NCBI GenBank assembly: GCA_016874775.1
Contig: VGTJ01000042.1
Location: 1-34,131 of the forward strand
Source of the DNA: Deltaproteobacteria bacterium
GTDB lineage: Bacteria; Desulfobacterota; Binatia; Bin18
Direction: 5' to 3'
DNA: 34,131 nucleotides
Under the pieces are notes generated by a model that was given only the letters and a program-made list of their open reading frames with translations, was not told where the DNA came from and made no database searches. The position numbers and the translations under genes were made by a program. Shown in pieces: positions 1 through 7,494 of this stretch (its first letter is position 1; each line of letters begins with the position of its first letter).

Positions 1-84
1 TCCGACGATGAGTTTCAAGCGCTCAATATCAAACCCGGTAAGTTTCATGGCGATTGGAACTATACGCTTCTTCCTCGCTCTTAA
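1..84 (+). pseudogene. C-terminal end of a transposase, cut by the window edge
   Basis: An open frame enters from the left edge and stops at 82-84 (TAA). Its 27 residues end with FHGDWNYTLLPRS. The pattern FHG(E/D)WNYT followed by a proline and a basic residue resembles the C-terminus of ISAzo13-type (Rhodopirellula-type DDE) transposases. Whether the rest is intact cannot be seen. The next recognisable sequence, a fasciclin piece, starts only about 20 bases after the stop, so an insertion or deletion junction lies here. The family call rests on a short motif remembered from the family. Confidence 0.4.
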
Positions 85-106
85 TCGGTAACTTAATTCT
101 TGCCCA

Positions 107-304
107 TGCCTTACCGTCTTCGCTCCGACCGATGAGGCATTTGCAAAACTTCCCAAGGGAACGCTTGATGACCTCTTGAAACCTGAGAATAAAGCCAAGT
201 TGCAAGCGATCCTGACCTATCATGTGGTGCCAGGCAAAGTGATGGCGGCTGATGTCGTTAAGCTCAACTCTGCCAAGACTGTCAACGGACAGGCCGTGAC
301 CATA
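107..304 (+). pseudogene. fasciclin-domain fragment
   Basis: The frame through 116 reads [15 protein letters not shown], then about 20 residues later [15 protein letters not shown] and VNGQAVTIQ. These are the two classic blocks of the fasciclin (FAS1) adhesion domain. There is no start codon, signal peptide or second half: the frame loses similarity after about position 304 and runs into a copy of an epimerase tail. It is therefore a remnant of a secreted FAS1 protein. It is not a copy of the intact fasciclin gene at 23643-24179, whose middle differs clearly; the two are paralogues. Confidence 0.7.
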
Positions 305-333
305 CAACTTCCACGCAGAATAGCCTCCAGCGC

Positions 334-447
334 AGTAACAAGCGATGCCGGAATAACAAGCTGATAGAATCTGGGTACGTGTTTCGTTACCCGACGTTCC
401 GCGAAGGATATTCCGCACTACTGACCACGATGTCGCATAAATCTTGA
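334..447 (+). pseudogene. detached C-terminal tail of a YeeZ-like epimerase (copy of 1935-2020)
   Basis: The frame starting at 334 reads [20 protein letters not shown], then TFREGYSALLTT, and ends at TGA 445-447. The same block occurs at the C-terminus of the intact epimerase ending at 2055 (SNKRCRNTKLVEAGYVFRYP, then TFREGYHALLTT). DNA identity is high over roughly 90 bases and most differences are third-position changes. No N-terminal or middle part is present. It is a relic of a duplicated epimerase gene or of a recombination that removed a former fasciclin-epimerase region. Confidence 0.75.
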
Positions 448-682
448 GGACGGGATGTGGGTACTTCTCGGTCTTGGTTTTCTCCTCTCCCTTGAGGGAG
501 AGTACACGGGTAAAGGCCGCGACCGCCACCTCTATCTGACTCTCTCCCACGAGGGGCAGGGACAGCGCATAAAGTCAGCGCGGCTGATCGCACTTGGACT
601 ACTGTTTGTTGCACCGATTCTCCGGCTCTTTACGTTCGCGCCGCTTCAATGCACGCCTTACTGACAACAGAAGGAGGTCTCT
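448..682. other. intergenic stretch before tspO
   Basis: No supported gene. It holds the short palindrome at 485-502 and a pyrimidine-rich stretch. A 69-codon open frame exists here but has no ribosome binding site and low-complexity content. The Shine-Dalgarno AAGGAGG of tspO is at 671-677. No clear promoter was recognised. Confidence 0.4.
485..502. repeat. short palindrome in non-coding debris
   Basis: An 8-bp inverted repeat (CTCTCCCT / AGGGAGAG) with a 2-base loop lies in a stretch without convincing coding potential. Palindromes of this kind (CTCTCCCT...AGGGAGAG) are common as dispersed intergenic repeats. No T-run follows it on either strand. Confidence 0.4.
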
Positions 683-1162
683 GTGTCATCTCGTCACGAA
701 TGGTTAGGCCTTACGGGCTTTCTCGGGCTGTGCTTCGCCGTTGCGCTGGTTGGCTCGGAGTCCACGACGCCAGTCTTGAATGATTGGTATGCAAGGCTGC
801 GCAAACCGAGCTGGACTCCGCCAAATTGGATCTTCGGTCCAGTGTGGTCAATCTTGTATACGTGTATGGCAGTTGCAGCGTGGTTAGTGTGGCGCAAGCA
901 CCAGTCGGTCGTTATCGTTGTGCCACTTGCGCTATTTATGGTGCAGCTTGCGCTCAACCTTGGGTGGTCAGTCATGTTCTTCGGAATGCAAAATCCGGGT
1001 GCCGCGTGTGTCGAAATCGTGTTCTTGTGGGGCGCGATTGTTGCGACACTGTTAGCCTTCTGGCGTGTGACAGCGATTGCTGGCTGGCTTCTGGTACCGT
1101 ATCTCGGGTGGGTGACATTCGCAGTGGCGCTGAACTTTGCGATTTGGCAGTTGAACGATTAA
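683..1162 (+). CDS. tspO: TspO/MBR family tryptophan-rich sensory protein
   Basis: A 159-residue membrane protein with five predicted helices, the normal length for bacterial TspO. The family signature is clear: WYARLRKPSWTPPNWIFGPV, followed by the helix start WSILYTCMAVAAWLVW, and a late NLGWSVMFFGM segment. TspO proteins bind porphyrins and other tetrapyrroles and are linked to light and oxygen stress responses. The start is GTG at 683, seven bases after AAGGAGG; the first residues SSRHEWLGLTGFLGLCF enter the first helix directly. An epimerase follows after 14 bases, so the two are probably co-transcribed. The family assignment is firm; the physiological role here is inferred. Confidence 0.93.
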   Translation: MSSRHEWLGLTGFLGLCFAVALVGSESTTPVLNDWYARLRKPSWTPPNWIFGPVWSILYTCMAVAAWLVWRKHQSVVIVVPLALFMVQLALNLGWSVMFFGMQNPGAACVEIVFLWGAIVATLLAFWRVTAIAGWLLVPYLGWVTFAVALNFAIWQLND

Positions 1163-1176
1163 CGGAGGGCTGAGCT

Positions 1177-2055
1177 ATGACACGAGTACTGATAGCTGGC
1201 TGTGGTGACGTTGGGACAGAACTGGGAATACGGTTAGCTGGCGATGGACATACCGTCTGGGGATTACGTCGCAACTGTGACAAGTTGCCGGCAGGCATCT
1301 CCCCATTTCCCGCTGACCTGACACAACCCGACACTCTCTGCTCCTTACCATCTGCAGTAGACGTCGTTTTCTACACTGCTGCCCCGAGCAGCTCGTCAGC
1401 CGAAAACTACCGAGCAACCTATGTGGATGGTGTACGTCATTTACTTTCCGCGTTAGTGACACAGGGGCATGAGCTGCAGCGATTTATTTTTGCCTCCAGT
1501 ACCGGGGTCTATGCGCAGCAGTCAGGAGAATGGGTTGACGAGAGCTCCCCGACCGAGCCGGTTCATTTCTCTGGTCGAGAACTCCTCAGTGCTGAGCAAA
1601 TAGTATTGCGCAGTGGCTTTCCCGCTATCGTCGTGCGGCTCGGTGGTATTTACGGACCAGGCCGAACTCGTTTGATTGACAGCGTACGACACGGAACAGC
1701 GGAATGCACGGCTGGACCGCCAGTCTACACCAACCGCATCCATCGAGATGACTGTGCCGGAGTATTACAACATGTGATGCAATTGACGCAGCCGAATAGT
1801 GTGTATGTCGCAGTGGACAATGAACCCGCTGAACAGAGTACCGTCTTACGATGGCTCGCCCTGCAACTCGGTCTGCCTCCGCCCCGGACCGTTCCTGCTG
1901 GGAATGCCGACGCCCGCGGTCACCGTAGTAATAAGCGCTGTCGAAATACCAAGCTGGTGGAAGCCGGGTACGTGTTTCGTTACCCTACCTTCCGTGAGGG
2001 ATACCATGCGCTCCTGACCACCTGTGATCTCTTTATGATAACGCCTGTAAAGTGA
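1177..2055 (+). CDS. NAD(P)-dependent epimerase/dehydratase, YeeZ-like atypical SDR
   Basis: 292 residues. The N-terminus MTRVLIAGCGDVG is a Rossmann dinucleotide-binding loop (GxGxxG), and FASSTGVYAQ is the conserved strand with the catalytic Ser/Thr of extended SDRs. The usual YxxxK is absent; its place is taken by GRELLSAEQIVL, as in YeeZ-type proteins. LGGIYGPGRTRL is the conserved GIYGPGR block. Substrate unknown. The start ATG is preceded by GGAGGG. It lies 14 bases after tspO and its last 23 bases overlap the 3' end of the convergent HtrA gene. A near-copy of its last 30 or so codons sits at 334-447. Confidence 0.85.
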   Translation: MTRVLIAGCGDVGTELGIRLAGDGHTVWGLRRNCDKLPAGISPFPADLTQPDTLCSLPSAVDVVFYTAAPSSSSAENYRATYVDGVRHLLSALVTQGHELQRFIFASSTGVYAQQSGEWVDESSPTEPVHFSGRELLSAEQIVLRSGFPAIVVRLGGIYGPGRTRLIDSVRHGTAECTAGPPVYTNRIHRDDCAGVLQHVMQLTQPNSVYVAVDNEPAEQSTVLRWLALQLGLPPPRTVPAGNADARGHRSNKRCRNTKLVEAGYVFRYPTFREGYHALLTTCDLFMITPVK

Positions 2056-3175
2056 TCGACAGACGTTGTGGTTTTCCCTCGCGCCGAATGATGAGCGTGA
2101 CCGTGTCACCGACCTGGTACTGGTCGAGTTCTGCAAAAAGATCATTACCGTTGTGTATGGGCGTATCGTTGATGGCGGTAATGACGTCGCCGAGTTGTAC
2201 CCGACCTGCAGGATCTTGCCGTGTCGGACGAAGACCGGCGCGGGCGGCGACACTCTGTGGCACGACATCCAGAATGAGGACGCCATCGACGCCAAAACGC
2301 TGGGCGATCTGGTCTTCGACGAGCGTGACGCCAAGCCCAGGGCGCACGACTTTGCCGTGCGTGATCAGTTGGGGAACGGTCCGGTTGACAGTATCGACCG
2401 GGACCGCAAAGCCGACACCCGCGTAGGCCCCGGAAGGACTATAGATAGCAGTGTTGACGCCAATCAGGCGACCGGCACTATCGAGCAGCGGCCCTCCCGA
2501 GTTGCCGGGGTTAATGGCCGCGTCCGTCTGGATCACTCCTTGAATAGGCCGCCCAGTGCCCGATTCAATCTCTCGGCCCAGACCACTAATCACACCAGTG
2601 GTGAGGGTCTGATCTAACCCAAAGGGATTGCCGATGGCAAAGACTTTTTGCCCCACCGCCAGGTCTCGTGAAGTGCCGAGCGGGAGTGGCTTGAGCTGAG
2701 CTGCGGGTGCGCCAATCTTCAGCACAGCCAAATCTTTATCCGGCTCTACGCCGACAAGTTGCGCATCCCACGCAGACTGGTCGGCCAAGGTGACCCGCGC
2801 ATAGCTTGCCCCTTCAAGAACATGAAAGTTGGTGACTACATGTCCCTGCGCACCCCAGAGAAAACCAGAGCCGGTGCCTTGTGGAATTTGCAGCAGATTG
2901 AAGCTGAACGCGTCGCGCTGGACAACCTCGGTGGTGATGTACACTACAGACGGAGATGATTCCTGAAAGAGGGAGATCGTCGCTTGCTCCTCAGTCGTCA
3001 ACTCCGTCCGAGCAGCGATCGGACGGGGTTGGGCCTGCGGCGTTTGGAAATGCCGATTCTCGAAGGCCCAGTATTCAATCCCGAGGGCAAAGATAAGGCC
3101 GCTCAGAATGATGAGCCACCGCATGCGTCGTCGGCTTCTCGTGGGAAAGTCGGGAACTGTATGCTCGCTGTTCAT
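2033..3175 (-). CDS. membrane-anchored S1C serine protease, HtrA/DegP-like, one PDZ domain
   Basis: 380 residues. After a basic N-terminus (RSRRRMR) one hydrophobic segment at about 20-38 should anchor the protein with its protease facing the periplasm. The trypsin-like domain (about 65-265) has the full triad: His118 (NFHVLEG), Asp148 (DKDLAVLK) and Ser226 (NPGNSGGP). A single PDZ domain occupies about 280-375 (GVLILDVVPQSVAARAGLRP, then LGDVITAIN). This is the DegS/HtrA layout: quality control or regulated cleavage of envelope proteins. The start has a good site (ACGGAG, 6 bases upstream). It converges on and overlaps the epimerase by 23 bases. Substrates cannot be read from the sequence. 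Confidence 0.93.
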   Translation of the reverse strand: MNSEHTVPDFPTRSRRRMRWLIILSGLIFALGIEYWAFENRHFQTPQAQPRPIAARTELTTEEQATISLFQESSPSVVYITTEVVQRDAFSFNLLQIPQGTGSGFLWGAQGHVVTNFHVLEGASYARVTLADQSAWDAQLVGVEPDKDLAVLKIGAPAAQLKPLPLGTSRDLAVGQKVFAIGNPFGLDQTLTTGVISGLGREIESGTGRPIQGVIQTDAAINPGNSGGPLLDSAGRLIGVNTAIYSPSGAYAGVGFAVPVDTVNRTVPQLITHGKVVRPGLGVTLVEDQIAQRFGVDGVLILDVVPQSVAARAGLRPTRQDPAGRVQLGDVITAINDTPIHNGNDLFAELDQYQVGDTVTLIIRREGKPQRLSITLQALS

Positions 3176-3331
3176 CTGTACTCCGTTTATCGTTGCGTGT
3201 GCTCAACGCGTACCGTATTCCCGCGGCACCTCCCTGGTCACTACTGCTTGTGTCTCACTTTGCCATACGGGAGACGCAACTGCGCCTCGTGCTTTCGTCT
3301 GGACATCCCGGCGGGGTTGGATTCGCTATTT

Positions 3332-3688
3332 TCACTCTTCGTAGTTTTCATAGAACACATAGTTGGTGGCGTTTGCGTTGATCTCGAAGTAGACTTTCTT
3401 CTCTCCCGCATCGGCCTTGTAGTTGAGATTCTTATCCACTGTGCCATAGCCAAATCGATACGGCCGTATGGCATCTTCGTTCGTGCCGTAGGCGGTTGAC
3501 AGTTTATCAATGCCGATAAATCTCATGGTAAGTTTATCTCCAGCATAGATGTCAAGTACGCCGTTCGTGCCGGTCCAATTCTGCACTGACCGACCAATTT
3601 GGTTTTGCGTTTCTTGTGTGCAACCGGTCAGTAGGCCAAAAATTAGAGTAAGACCTACTACGACGGACTGCGGTTTCTGGTATGTCAT
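3332..3688 (-). CDS. small lipoprotein of unknown function
   Basis: 118 residues from the chosen start at 3688 (MTYQKPQS), which has GGAG at a good distance; an upstream in-frame ATG at 3700 is possible. The hydrophobic segment VVVGLTLIFG ends in the lipobox LLTGC, so Cys23 should be lipidated after signal peptidase II cleavage. The mature part is about 95 residues and rich in Tyr and Asn, with DKLTMRFIGIDKLSTAYG and a C-terminal YVFYENYEE. I do not recognise the family. It lies between the HtrA gene and a strong hairpin that separates it from DUF3501. Confidence 0.75.
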   Translation of the reverse strand: MTYQKPQSVVVGLTLIFGLLTGCTQETQNQIGRSVQNWTGTNGVLDIYAGDKLTMRFIGIDKLSTAYGTNEDAIRPYRFGYGTVDKNLNYKADAGEKKVYFEINANATNYVFYENYEE

Positions 3689-3735
3689 CCTGTTCTCCAT
3701 AGTGGGGTGGTTCCCCCAGACTCTCTCAGTAGGCA

Positions 3736-3768
3736 ATCTCAGTGCACGATTTCTTCGTGCACTGAGAT
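3736..3768. terminator. 14-bp perfect hairpin, possible terminator or attenuator
   Basis: A perfect 14-bp inverted repeat (ATCTCAGTGCACGA and its complement) with the 5-base loop TTTCT. It sits downstream of DUF3501 and upstream of the lipoprotein, both minus strand. No T-run follows it in the minus direction, so it is not a textbook intrinsic terminator. It may act in mRNA processing or as a bidirectional structural block. Confidence 0.5.
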
Positions 3769-3842
3769 AATCAGCGATTCATAGTAAGGATAACGGCGTA
3801 CGACCGTAGGGATCGTGCGCCTCTGTCTTTTGGACCCCACAC

Positions 3843-4418
3843 TTACAGTTCTGTAGCCAATGCGTGGCGTGTTTCTGGATTGAGCACCGTGTGCGCCTGA
3901 TAGTGGGGATGGTCGATCACAATTTTCGCTTCCTGGCGTTCATCGTGAAACGCCGCTCTGGCTTCTGGTGAGAAGACGAAGCGGACATACTGTACGGCGC
4001 TGAGGTTATCTTCTTTGCTGCGGCCAGCCTCAAATACTGCGGGAACAACGACCTGCTGTCCAATATGGAGCGAGACCGCTGTGTCGATACCAAGGAGACG
4101 CACGAGCTGCGGGCGAATCTGATCGTGCTCGGTAATCTCAATCAGCATCGTCGCGGAGAGTTCTCCGTCGCTGGGGATCAACTCGTTATACGTCTCAATC
4201 TCAGACCGCGTCTGATCCAGGTCGGTAATATGTTCCGCGCGCAACATCTCCTGGATTTGGAACTTGACTGTGTCCTGGTTTTCAAACACGAAGGTGATGA
4301 TATTTCCAACCGCAATCCGCCGGATCTTCTTTACCGCGATAATATGCTCGCGAAACTGGTCGCGGATATGCTCATACCGCTCGCGACCAACGATATCATT
4401 GATGGTGACTTTGTGCAT
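3843..4418 (-). CDS. DUF3501 family protein
   Basis: 191 residues, matching the family's usual length. The N-terminus [19 protein letters not shown], then [19 protein letters not shown] and [13 protein letters not shown], then [20 protein letters not shown] are the conserved blocks I know for DUF3501. Biochemical function is unknown. DUF3501 genes commonly sit next to rubrerythrin and a heterodisulfide-reductase-like Fe-S protein; here rubrerythrin is 71 bases upstream on the same strand, while the Fe-S partner is missing. The ATG is preceded by GGAGG at a slightly long spacing (about 12 bases). It is probably part of the same peroxide-detoxification unit as rubrerythrin. Confidence 0.85.
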   Translation of the reverse strand: MHKVTINDIVGRERYEHIRDQFREHIIAVKKIRRIAVGNIITFVFENQDTVKFQIQEMLRAEHITDLDQTRSEIETYNELIPSDGELSATMLIEITEHDQIRPQLVRLLGIDTAVSLHIGQQVVVPAVFEAGRSKEDNLSAVQYVRFVFSPEARAAFHDERQEAKIVIDHPHYQAHTVLNPETRHALATEL

Positions 4419-4489
4419 AAATTTCTATTGCCTCCGTTGCTCTTCCGTCCCCGCACGCTGCCCAGAAACGACTCCGTGCGAGGGGAGGT

Positions 4490-4915
4490 TTACGTATTGA
4501 GCGTATCTAACCCTTTGGTAAAGCGCCCAGCGTGTGATCTCTCCGCCCGTGCCAGGGTCTCGAACCACTCAGCGATCTCTGCAAATCCCTCTTCTCGCGC
4601 CGTTCTCGCAAAGCCCGGGTACATCTCAGCGTACTCATAGGTCTCTCCAGCGACGGCTGCCTTCAAGTTCTTCACGGTATCCCCGATCGGTTCGCCAGTT
4701 GCTGGGTCGCCGACCTCTTTGAGGAAATCCATATGGCCAAAGGCGTGGCCAGTTTCAGCCTCGGAGGTATCGCGGAACAACCCGCCGACGTCGGGGTAAC
4801 CTTCAATGTCAGCACGACGAGCAAAGTAGAGATAGCGCCGGTTCGCTTGTGACTCGCCAGCAAAGGCGTGCTTGAGATTCTCGTGGGTTTTGCTGCCATG
4901 TAGTGCATGTGCCAT
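4490..4915 (-). CDS. rubrerythrin-type diiron protein without rubredoxin domain
   Basis: 141 residues forming one ferritin-like four-helix bundle. Diiron ligands can be placed: Glu21 ([10 protein letters not shown]), Glu54 with His57 (EAETGH), Glu91/Glu94 ([11 protein letters not shown]), Glu125 with His128 (ERSH). The C-terminal rubredoxin domain of classical rubrerythrins is absent, so electrons must come from a separate protein. Expected role: reduction of hydrogen peroxide in the cytoplasm. The start has AAGGAG at good spacing. It is followed by DUF3501 on the same strand. The upstream region on the minus strand is AT-rich and probably holds the promoter, but I could not settle its boxes. 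Confidence 0.9.
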   Translation of the reverse strand: MAHALHGSKTHENLKHAFAGESQANRRYLYFARRADIEGYPDVGGLFRDTSEAETGHAFGHMDFLKEVGDPATGEPIGDTVKNLKAAVAGETYEYAEMYPGFARTAREEGFAEIAEWFETLARAERSHAGRFTKGLDTLNT

Positions 4916-5123
4916 ACAGTTTCTCCTTGTTGGTTTAATAAGAATATATCACTTTCAGTTATTAATGCTGATTATCACTAGGGTGAACCAAGCGCTCCGA
5001 CGGCAGTCGCGGGCGTAAGAAGCTGTTAATAAATTCCTCAGAGTCAATGTCTCAGGCACACTCGTGCTTCGAAAAACTTAGCGCCAACGGGGAAACCGCC
5101 CCCATGTTTTCAGTTCTTCTCCG

Positions 5124-5161
5124 CTCACCCTGAGTCCTGAGCCTGTCGAAGGATCGAAGGG
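5124..5161 (-). repeat. dispersed repeat, copy 1
   Basis: In reverse orientation this 38-base segment matches 16537-16573 with only a few differences. The core is CTTCGACA(A/G)GCTCAGGACT followed by CAGGGTGA. It sits between the SOD and rubrerythrin genes, both minus strand. Short repeats of this type are scattered through intergenic DNA of several environmental lineages; function unknown. Confidence 0.7.
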
Positions 5162-5165
5162 TTTG

Positions 5166-5765
5166 TCAACTGCTTCTAAGGCGTGCATTAACTGCAGTCC
5201 AGTCTACATTGGCGAAAAACGCTTCGATGTATTTTCCCCGCTCTGCTGGTTTGTAATCCAGTAAGAAGGCGTGTTCCCATACGTCCATCACCAGGAGCGG
5301 CTGGAACCCAGACGGTACGCCGTGGTGATGCAGCTCGACCCAGTGGTTCGAAAGTTGTCGCGTCTGCGGATCCTGATACAGGATCGCCCAGCCTACCCCA
5401 CGCAGGGTGCCAATGGTCACAAAATCCTCCCGCCAGTTGGTGACACTGCCGAAACTGTGCGTGAGTGCCTCCTCAAGTTCTGGTGAAGGCGCGCCTTTGC
5501 CGTTGGCGGCGAGGTTACCGAAGTAGTATTCATGGAGCACCATACCGCCATACTCAAATCCCAAACGGCGAGTGAGTTCGGCGTACGCGAGCTTGGACGC
5601 CGGGGTAATTTTTGCCACGGAGAGTTCCGCGAGTTGCTCGGTGAGCGCGTTGGTGTTGGTGACGTACCCTTTGTACAGACCCCAATGGAGCTCCAGGGTG
5701 CGGTCGGAAATACCAGTGAGCCCGGTAAGCGCAAACTCTTTTGGTGTGTAGGTTGGCCGTGCCAT
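5166..5765 (-). CDS. sod: Fe/Mn superoxide dismutase
   Basis: 199 residues, normal for the Fe/Mn family. All four metal ligands are visible: His27 (LELHWGLYKGYV), His78 (MVLHEYYF), Asp161 and His165 (MDVWEHAF). Reaction: dismutation of superoxide to peroxide and oxygen, cytoplasmic as no signal peptide is seen. The N-terminus (MARPTYTPKEFAL) and the LHWGLYKGYV helix differ from enterobacterial SodA/SodB but fit a group common in deltaproteobacteria and acidobacteria. Fe versus Mn preference cannot be decided. It lies 105 bases after dps on the same strand and is probably read from the promoter at 6704-6750, with a possible weak copy of the core element (TCTATGCAAT) at 5795-5804. Confidence 0.93.
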   Translation of the reverse strand: MARPTYTPKEFALTGLTGISDRTLELHWGLYKGYVTNTNALTEQLAELSVAKITPASKLAYAELTRRLGFEYGGMVLHEYYFGNLAANGKGAPSPELEEALTHSFGSVTNWREDFVTIGTLRGVGWAILYQDPQTRQLSNHWVELHHHGVPSGFQPLLVMDVWEHAFLLDYKPAERGKYIEAFFANVDWTAVNARLRSS

Positions 5766-5870
5766 ACTCTTCTCCTTCGTTACGCTGTGAGATGTCTATG
5801 CAATTGATCGGCGCGATGATGTGGGCGCTGCTGTGGGCAACACGACTGGCCAGACGCCCACGGCCGCGTC

Positions 5871-6350
5871 TCATTCTCCACTCACCAGTGATCGCAGCAT
5901 CCAGGCCTGCTTCTCGTGTTGTTCCATCAATCCGACGAGGAAGTCACTGGTTCCCGCATCACGGTACTGATCAGCGCAGCGTTCCGCATCACACCGCACG
6001 TTACGGATGATGGTTTCATGGTCAGCGAGTAAGCGACGGAGCATCTCAGCTGCACTGGGATGCTGTCCTGGTTCCTCTTGCAATCGGGTGTGCCGAGCAA
6101 ATTCGCTGAGGGTGCCGTGCGAAAAACTGCCGAGCGTGCGGACACGTTCTGCCACGTCGTCGACGACGATGTTGAGCGCGTTGTATTGCGTCTCAAAGAA
6201 GGTGTGTAACTGGGTGAACTGCGGTCCGACAACGTTCCAGTGGTAGTTACGGGTTTTGGTATACAACACGTACTCGTCGGCGAGCAGGACGTGTAAAATC
6301 TTGATGACCTCCGCGCGTTGCTCCTCTGATAAGGCAATATTCGCTTTCAT
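5871..6350 (-). CDS. dps: Dps-type ferritin-like DNA-protection protein
   Basis: 159 residues. The inter-subunit ferroxidase ligands fit the E. coli Dps spacing exactly: His37 (NYHWNVVGPQF), His49 (LHTFFE), Asp64 and Glu68 (VDDVAERVRTLG). Dps dodecamers oxidise Fe(II) with peroxide and shield DNA. The long basic N-terminal DNA-binding tail is missing, so DNA binding is uncertain. The start codon overlaps the stop of the upstream small gene as ATGA (6347-6350), which implies translational coupling. With SOD downstream it forms an oxidative-defence operon driven from the conserved promoter near 6704-6750. Confidence 0.93.
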   Translation of the reverse strand: MKANIALSEEQRAEVIKILHVLLADEYVLYTKTRNYHWNVVGPQFTQLHTFFETQYNALNIVVDDVAERVRTLGSFSHGTLSEFARHTRLQEEPGQHPSAAEMLRRLLADHETIIRNVRCDAERCADQYRDAGTSDFLVGLMEQHEKQAWMLRSLVSGE

Positions 6351-6592
6351 CGTGCTTCTCCTTCCTGGCGTATGCTGCTGTTAAGAGTTACATCCACAAT
6401 CTCGACGTCACTGGGAAAAACCGGGGAATGGGTCTCGCTGCCATCCCAGAGCACTTCCATCAGTTGTCGCCCGACCCCATTGTCGAATTCGTACAGAATG
6501 CGTCCGGTTGACCCTGCGGGAATATCGATTGAAGTCGTGCGAATAGTCGTACGGACGCGCACTTTTTGTCCACTGCGAGAACGGTCAATCAT
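6347..6592 (-). CDS. small SH3-like beta-barrel protein, unknown function
   Basis: 81 residues from the ATG at 6592, chosen because GGGG lies nearby at a fair distance (AAGGGGTAGGCATC-ATG); an upstream start at 6667 would add a poorly ordered Arg/Ser-rich stretch. The core KVRVRTTIRTTSIDIPAGST, then GRILYEFDNG and VLWDGSETHSPVFPSDVEIV, reads like a small SH3-type barrel (PAGxxGxI ... V.W....PVFPSDVE). I do not recognise a named family. It is the first gene of the dps-sod unit and is coupled to dps by an ATGA overlap. Confidence 0.7.
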   Translation of the reverse strand: MIDRSRSGQKVRVRTTIRTTSIDIPAGSTGRILYEFDNGVGRQLMEVLWDGSETHSPVFPSDVEIVDVTLNSSIRQEGEAR

Positions 6593-6703
6593 GATGCCTA
6601 CCCCTTCTCGGTAACATTGCGACCGTGCATCGTTGCTAGCCGCGTCACGGCATCGGACCCTGACCACCTTTCCAGGGAACGTCCCGTTTCAGGTGGTACA
6701 GCA

Positions 6704-6750
6704 AATATATGGCGCAAAATATTATTGTCAATATATTGCATAGATATTGA
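6704..6750 (-). promoter_or_regulatory. sigma70-type promoter with conserved 23-bp operator, reading into the dps-sod unit
   Basis: On the minus strand: -35 TTGACA (6731-6726), 16-base spacer, -10 TATATT (6709-6704). The -35 lies in the edge of a 23-bp element at 6728-6750, TCAATAT-N9-ATATTGA with centre CTATGCAAT; here the arms are perfect inverted repeats. Near-identical elements in the same place relative to a promoter occur at 12361 and 23370. The leader to the first ATG would be about 105 bases. The element also lies about 75 bases upstream of sdhC on the plus strand and could affect it. Confidence 0.75.
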
Positions 6751-6822
6751 GTAATAATTATGGTTACTCAACATACACCAGGGTGGCATCGTAAAGCCCC
6801 ACGCCTTGCAGAGGGAAAGCGT

Positions 6823-7476
6823 ATGACAAAACAGACTGGCATCATGTCTTCCTCGATCGGTCGCAAGCTCATCATGGCTGTGACCGGCGTGTTCCTGTGT
6901 TCGTTTCTCGTCGTGCACCTTGCGGGGAATCTCTTGCTCTTCAGAGACGACGGCGGGGTCGCGTTCACGGCCTATGCGCGGTTCATGGCCTCGAATCTGC
7001 TTATCCGCGTGCTGGAAATTGGCCTCGTGGGCGGGTTTCTCTTTCATATTGTCGATGCCGCGGTATTAAGCAAGGCAAACCGCAACGCGCGTCCAGTGCG
7101 CTACGCTACCGAGCGCCCGAAAGGTGGTGGAAGCTGGATCTCGCGCCACATGGGGATAACGGGCAGCGTGATCTTCTTATTTCTCGTGGTTCACCTACGC
7201 ACGTTTTTCGTCGAACATCGAATCCTGGGTGCCGACGCGAGCCTCTACGACCTCATCCGCGCGGCGTTTGCGAACCCGCTCTATGTAGGCCTCTACGTGA
7301 CCGCGATGGTCCTGTTAGCCTTCCATCTCTACCACGGATTTCACAGTGCGTTTTGCACACTCGGAGTGACACGGCGGCGCTACACGACGCTGATTACGGC
7401 GTTTGGGGTGCTGTTTTCGATCGGGGTGCCCGCAGGATTTGCGAGTATCCCACTGTATTTTTACTTCGTTCGGTAA
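6823..7476 (+). CDS. sdhC: succinate dehydrogenase/fumarate reductase cytochrome b558 subunit
   Basis: 217 residues, five predicted helices, the single-subunit diheme b558 anchor type found in Bacillus, delta- and epsilonproteobacteria. Likely heme-ligand histidines lie in helices FLVVHLAGNLLLF, FLFHIVDAAVL, VIFLFLVVHL and LLAFHLYHGFHSAF. It anchors the SdhAB catalytic dimer in the inner membrane and passes electrons between succinate and quinone. The ATG at 6823 follows GAGGGAAAGCGT; an in-frame ATG at 6760 lacks a good site. It is the first gene of sdhCAB. The operator at 6728-6750 lies between it and the divergent dps unit. Confidence 0.93.
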   Translation: MTKQTGIMSSSIGRKLIMAVTGVFLCSFLVVHLAGNLLLFRDDGGVAFTAYARFMASNLLIRVLEIGLVGGFLFHIVDAAVLSKANRNARPVRYATERPKGGGSWISRHMGITGSVIFLFLVVHLRTFFVEHRILGADASLYDLIRAAFANPLYVGLYVTAMVLLAFHLYHGFHSAFCTLGVTRRRYTTLITAFGVLFSIGVPAGFASIPLYFYFVR

Positions 7477-7494
7477 TCGCGACAGGAGAGGGTG

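Noticed and set aside
455-664. 69-codon open frame before tspO
   Set aside because: No Shine-Dalgarno, includes a palindromic repeat, and the product has no domain-like pattern.
4925-4985. Fur- or PerR-like box upstream of rubrerythrin (GATAATCAGCATTAAT)
   Set aside because: Only one half resembles a known box and no symmetric partner is present.
5795-5804. Fourth copy of the conserved operator upstream of sod (TCTATGCAAT)
   Set aside because: Only the centre matches; both arms and the TTGACA are missing, so it may be chance. Mentioned in the sod entry only as a possibility.
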